Shown: positions 63,341 through 64,000 of the stretch, piece by piece | Layout of the letters: each line of letters starts with the position of its first letter | How positions within the stretch are numbered: position 1 is the first letter of the stretch | From: Leptodactylus fallax | Taxonomy: Eukaryota > Chordata > Amphibia > Anura > Leptodactylidae | DNA: 64,000 nt | Direction: 5' to 3' | Assembly: GCA_947044405.1 (NCBI GenBank) | Contig: CAMRHE010000018.1 | Span: 124,001 to 188,000, forward strand | Made by a program: the position numbers and the translations under genes | The notes under the pieces: generated by a model | What the model was told of the DNA's origin: nothing | The model's database searches: none | What the model saw: only the letters and a program-made list of their open reading frames with translations

Positions 63341-64000
63341 TGAAACCCACTATGCCACCAAAACAGCTTGGATGGGGACACCTCTAAGGGCCTTGTCCAA
63401 GAAGACTCCCCTGTTTCACCCTTTAACTACCATACGGAGATCTGGACTTCGCTACGTTGTGTCGGCCAGGTTGCTACTGCCTGAAGTGGTCCCACACAAG
63501 TCATGACTATGGTGTGAATACCACAAAAACAAACAAAAATAAATGGTGTGAACACCAGCTAACGTCAGGGATACAGGACTGATAACGGAATCAGCAACAG
63601 ACTAAAACAAAGATCTCAGAAACTGGGTCTAAACAAGAATCCATGGCAGCACAACAGAACAGGTAGCAAAGATATTACAGAAGCCAAAGAACACTACTAG
63701 TAGAAGCCACAGGTAACCAAGGGACACAGCCTAGGATATAGGTCAAAAAAGGCAAACTGAAGGGCATACATCCACATGGTAACAGATGCAAACATGGCAG
63801 AAGGACTACGCATTCACACAGGAACAAACAAACAACAAAAGGAACAATATGATCACACAGTCACAGATACATTTGTGGCAGAAGCCTAAAGGCCAATAGT
63901 CCAGAATAGAAGGAATAATATCGAAACATGACAGAAACTAGAACATAGTTCAGACAAGGCAGACAGCAGAATTTGCGTTCAAACAGGGCAGACAAGGGCT
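63341..64000. other. A-rich, repeat-like DNA running off the window
   Basis: Biased composition on plus (many ACAGAA, AACAAAC and CATGGCAG words) suggests part of a larger repeat, possibly LTR-element DNA, but no terminus or protein was recognised. Confidence 0.35.

Overview
The window is vertebrate genomic DNA, most likely from a frog (Anura). It has AT-rich introns, short exons with canonical splice sites, and transposons typical of amphibians: Tc1-like DNA transposons, TTAA-flanked T2-type foldback MITEs, a BEL/Pao LTR retrotransposon, L1 and L2/CR1-group LINEs, and many hAT-like palindromic repeats. No operon, tRNA, rRNA or CRISPR array was seen. The frog assignment is inference from repeat content and was not tested by any search.

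Host gene. Eight consecutive coding exons of one gene lie on the minus strand: 58089-58298, 48546-48684, 40907-41079, 39096-39219, 34870-34987, 33065-33205, 30457-30554 and 12038-12150. All eight have AG/GT splice sites, all junction phases agree, and together they give exactly 372 codons. I identify the gene as INPP4B (inositol polyphosphate-4-phosphatase type II) from remembered family motifs. The exons encode the middle of the protein up to just before the catalytic CX5R (CKSAKDR) segment. That segment would lie left of position 1. The N-terminal exons, including the C2 domain, would lie right of 64000. Everything else in the window is intronic or beyond the flanking exons.

Layout. 1-12037 (intron after the last visible exon): a Tc1 derivative split by a minus-strand L1 3' fragment, hAT-like repeats carrying a 31-bp minisatellite, and foldback MITEs. 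12151-30456 (18.3-kb intron): a broken Tc1 element, a BEL/Pao element with identical LTRs and an in-frame deletion in pol, and an L2/CR1-type LINE with two frameshifts in G runs. 30555-48545 (six short-to-medium introns): another minisatellite-bearing hAT-like repeat, smaller hAT-like and T2 MITEs, and an 85-bp tandem duplication. 48685-58088: three Tc1-like elements in a row within (TA)n tracts, then a 529-bp Tc1-type MITE. 58299-64000: a T2-type foldback, a probable solo LTR, and a second copy of the internally deleted Tc1 derivative.

Points of interest. The BEL element has identical 374-bp LTRs and a 1600-codon open frame from which RNase H and the front of integrase are missing. A minisatellite-carrying hAT-like family occurs at three loci. 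One Tc1 copy has patches where the sequence looks smeared into homopolymers, which suggests an assembly error. Several single-G frameshifts may have the same cause. I found no clearly new gene system; the most novel candidates are the deleted but apparently young BEL element and the minisatellite-bearing hAT-like family.
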